A stretch of DNA of 64,000 nucleotides from Boswellia sacra (lineage: Eukaryota; Streptophyta; Magnoliopsida; Sapindales; Burseraceae), in NCBI GenBank assembly GCA_013180625.2, contig SNVD02012321.1, forward strand, positions 186,001-250,000, read 5' to 3'. The notes beneath the pieces are model-generated. The model was not told the DNA's origin. It was given only the letters and a program-made list of their open reading frames with translations, and searched no databases. A program made the translations under genes and the position numbers. Below are positions 61,170 to 64,000 of the stretch, in pieces. The first letter of the stretch is position 1. Each line of letters begins with the position of its first letter.

Positions 61170-61810
61170 ACATAAAATAAGACAGCACCAAACATATAAC
61201 AAGGATCTAGCCACATAATCCAACAACAAAACCCAATTTTTCCCAAGGCGATCCAAGAAGTGACAGAACTTTTGCCTCCATCTTCTGTTGAGAATTAAAG
61301 GACCTATTATGCGCCAGAAGCCCCCACAAAGCCAGGTGCAATGCTCACGTGGAACCAATCCCTCCATTTTCAGTGGCAGGTGTTGAAATAGTCTCATTAC
61401 AATCTCGAAGTGGAGTTCAACAAAGTCCATTGCCCATAAAACAGGATGCATCGAAGCTTTGAAGTCGAGTGCTTAAAGGAATTTCCCTTGTCAAGTTGTT
61501 ATTTGACAAGTTCAACCGATTCAAAAAGGTCAGACTTATAATACTATGTGGAATTTCTCCAGAAAGTCGGTTTGCAGAAAAATCCTTAAATTTTAATGAT
61601 TTCATATCACCAATTTTCTCAGGAATTCTTCCCGTAAAAAAATTCTGAGATAAATTCAGTGACTGCCAAGCTCCAAGATTTATCACTTCCTTAGGAATCT
61701 CTTCTGAGAACTTATTACTGGAAAAGTCAATAATTTTTACCAGCCTTAGATTAATGTTGCTATATTCAACCATTTTCCCTTTCATCACAAGTAAGGGAAA
61801 ATGGTTGAAT
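61170..61810 (-). pseudogene. LRR receptor-like protein (RLP), 3' fragment
   Basis: On - it encodes the last LRRs of an RLP of the type used in cell-surface pathogen recognition. These carry the conserved VMKGKMVEYSN stretch, IDFSSNKFSEEIPKEV, LNLSQNFFTGRIPEKIG and LNLSNNNLTREIP. The capping CFMGNGLC motif lies at about 61417. A frameshift near 61430 then separates the acidic/transmembrane tail, seen as FWRIIGPLILNRRWR and CHFLDRLGKNW (about 61330-61220). The N-terminal signal peptide, cap and most LRRs are missing, so it is a non-functional remnant. It is unrelated to the PSKR-like genes except for the LRR fold. Confidence 0.88.
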
Positions 61811-62399
61811 GAAGAAGGGAGAATATGTATGCAAGAGAAGGTGATCATCAGCTCACTATTTATAGCGTCTAGACTCAATAGAAACATTATCGATGATATT
61901 CGTCAGATTGTTAATTTAGATTTTAACTTATCGTTTGAAATCGCTGAATAGTGGCCTTGGAGTACAATTTGGAAAAAGTAGGTATGATCACCTCCTTTGA
62001 TAATTACCATGCATCAAGAAATGAAGAGTCCAAATGACAACTAATTGATGTTGATGTTGATCCTCACTTGAAGTATCTTGCAGTGTAGTAAAAGTCAACT
62101 AAAATGGAAGGGGGTCAAATCACAGCTGCACCGTATCGAAATCCATTGAAAAATAATATAGCTTTTTGAATTTTCAACCTCGGTCTCTTTCGAATGTCAT
62201 ATATCATTTATTTTTTTTTATTTTTTTTAATGGTAACTTCACAGTTGCTTGGGTTGCATTTTGGATTATAGATATATGGGGCAAATAGAAACCATGTAAA
62301 GAAAACAAGAGAAAATACGCATGAGAATATGATCATGCGCGCTATTTTTATAGCCTCTAGGACTAGCATTAAAAAGTAACTAATATTCGGAGTATACAC
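61811..62399 (-). promoter_or_regulatory. Two diverged promoter-like copies upstream of the RLP fragment
   Basis: On -, 61890-61800 contains a TATA-like 'ctataaatag' (about 61867-61858) followed by 'tgatcaccttctcttgcatac'-type leader text. A similar block occurs at 62360-62280, with 'ctataaaaatag' (about 62351-62340) followed by 'gatcatattctcatgcg'. Both face the RLP fragment. They may be duplicated 5' flanks of an RLP cluster. This is an alignment by eye, so treat it as suggestive. Confidence 0.4.
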
Positions 62400-64000
62400 T
62401 TTAATCTAACATTGATATTGATTCAATAAGGATACTGGTTAGTGGTTAAGATCCCATTTGGTAGGCATGGAGTCCAATATGGAAAAGTTAAATGAGATGA
62501 ACTCTTTCCCTGGTCAGCACGTTGCATCAAGAAAGGTTCGCATTCATTAATAATCTTCTACGATAATAGAATTGGTAGTGTCAATTTTTCTTTGACATTG
62601 AATTGGTAGTGAACCAAGCTCTAAAATTTTCTGCTGCCACCTACGCTTCATTTTGATGATTAGGAATAGATTTTTATCGAAGTAATTGACAGGTCTAAAG
62701 TCAAGCGAAGACTCCCACTATTATCGGTAGTCTTTAATCTCCAGCTTGTCTAAATTACCTCTCTATAAAGGCAAAAATATATATCAGAACGTATTTGATG
62801 GTCTTTCACTATTGATTTGTCAACGAAAGTCTTCATCTAGGTTCCATCTCGTCTAGTTTGAGGCAAAAAAAGAATTAAAAGAAATATCTAGATAAATTTC
62901 CAACGTACGTTCTTCTTTACTTAAAATATAGGATAAATGCCATATACCTTAGAGTAGGGTTGTCTCAGAGTAGATGATACCTACGTATGAAGGCAAGGAA
63001 AAACGTAATTACTTGTTGGCAGCAAACATAGCACCAGTTTAGAGTTGTTGTTGCTGTAAAAATAAACAACTTCTGATGTACTGTAGAAATAATCCGCTTC
63101 TAAAAAAAGTTAAGGATATTTGGTAAACTATCATCTAAATCTTTTCTTTCCAAAAGTATGATAAATGTGTTTAGGATTGTAGTTATTGTAACTTTTATTA
63201 TGTCCAAATGACTAAAATAGATATATGCACTATCCCTTTATAATATTTAACTATTAATATTTATAATATCAAAATAGATATATTTATTTATGAAATAATT
63301 TAAATTTTATACACACATATTATGAATTTAGATTACATGAATTTAAATTCAATACATATTTTAATTATAAATATGTATTCATGAATACAATAATTAAAAA
63401 TCTTTTTAAAAAATATTATATTCATTAAATAATTATTTGGTTAAATAAATTATTGTGAAATTTAAAAATAGTTGAAAATTTTCAAAAAAATAAAAATCTA
63501 TGAAATTTTATGAAAATAAATAAATAATTATTTATAAAAAATTTATGAAAAGAAATAAATATTTATTTTTTAATTGATAAAGTAGAAGAAAAAAACTTTA
63601 ACAATAAGAATATGTATTTTTATTTTTCTGGTGAGAGTACTTTAGACATTTTACATTTAAAAAACAAAAACATGTCTCTAAAAATAGCCAAACCCCTGCT
63701 TTTGGAGTCCTTTACAAAATCTTATTTTTTTTAAGCACCTTCTTTGTGAAGTAGGTTTAGAAGCAATGCCAAACACATTCGGTCGTCGTTGTTGTAGAAA
63801 AAGACTGCTTCTTTTCATAGTAACAGCATACCTAAACTGGCCCATAATTTTATATGCCAGAAAGAAAATGATGAGTTTGATGCAGGATGGTGGTGACTTA
63901 AAGGAATGAAAAATCCTGAGTACAAGAATGGATATGGCAATGTCGTCCTTTCCCTGGAACAGATTGGGATCTATGGATTTTTCTATTAAAAACCCATCCT
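62400..64000. other. AT-rich intergenic DNA
   Basis: I see no gene, RNA or bounded mobile element from here to the end of the window. The stretch 63200-63640 is extremely AT-rich. Confidence 0.6.

Overview
The window is nuclear DNA of a flowering plant, almost certainly a eudicot. It is AT-rich, genes have GT-AG introns, Ty1/copia, hAT and Mutator-like transposons are layered on each other, and one short stretch is a nuclear copy of chloroplast atpA. I could not name the species. No tRNA, rRNA or CRISPR array was recognised. Only two genes look intact: a single-exon gene at 28694-30784 for a PSKR1-like leucine-rich-repeat ectodomain without a kinase, and a six-exon gene at 35737-41074 for a glutaredoxin-DEP-DUF547 protein.

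Left third (1-12784): flanking DNA of a phytosulfokine-receptor-like (PSKR) locus is split by a non-autonomous hAT element (504-2962), which itself carries a 1.4-kb solo LTR. A PSKR-like pseudogene (3811-4935) follows. Then comes a complete but dead 5.5-kb Ty1/copia element (5013-10561) with GCTCC target duplications and seven in-frame stops. Beyond it lies an inverted, diverged copy of the PSKR 5' flank.

Middle (12794-25270): a 12.5-kb Mutator-like element (MULE) bounded by 9-bp duplications (GTCAGATTC / GACAGATTC). It carries a degenerate DUF1985 + Ulp1-type (C48) protease gene on + and a degenerate mudrA transposase on -. Two unusual repeat arrays flank mudrA and share the core GCACGAC / GTCGTGC. 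One is a set of 17-bp palindromes in pairs exactly 22 bp apart; the other is ten head-to-tail 30-bp units. A short non-LTR retrotransposon fragment lies inside the element.

Centre (25280-43312): an LTR with a dense heat-shock-element cluster sits 1 kb upstream of the kinase-less PSKR gene. The downstream flank of that gene repeats the upstream flank of the left pseudogene, so the PSKR locus was once a tandem array. After the atpA insert come the glutaredoxin-DEP-DUF547 gene and its 3' flank.

Right third (43318-64000): a younger copia element on - (43318-49737, ATTAT duplications), then a second copy of the 3' flank of the DUF547 gene split by a GC-rich hAT element (50317-51605, GACACAAG duplications). 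After that come an inverted pair of LTR ends, a broken copy of the DUF547 gene interrupted by two LTR insertions, and a frameshifted 3' fragment of a receptor-like protein gene (61170-61810, -). The paralogous segments act as natural empty-site controls for several insertions.
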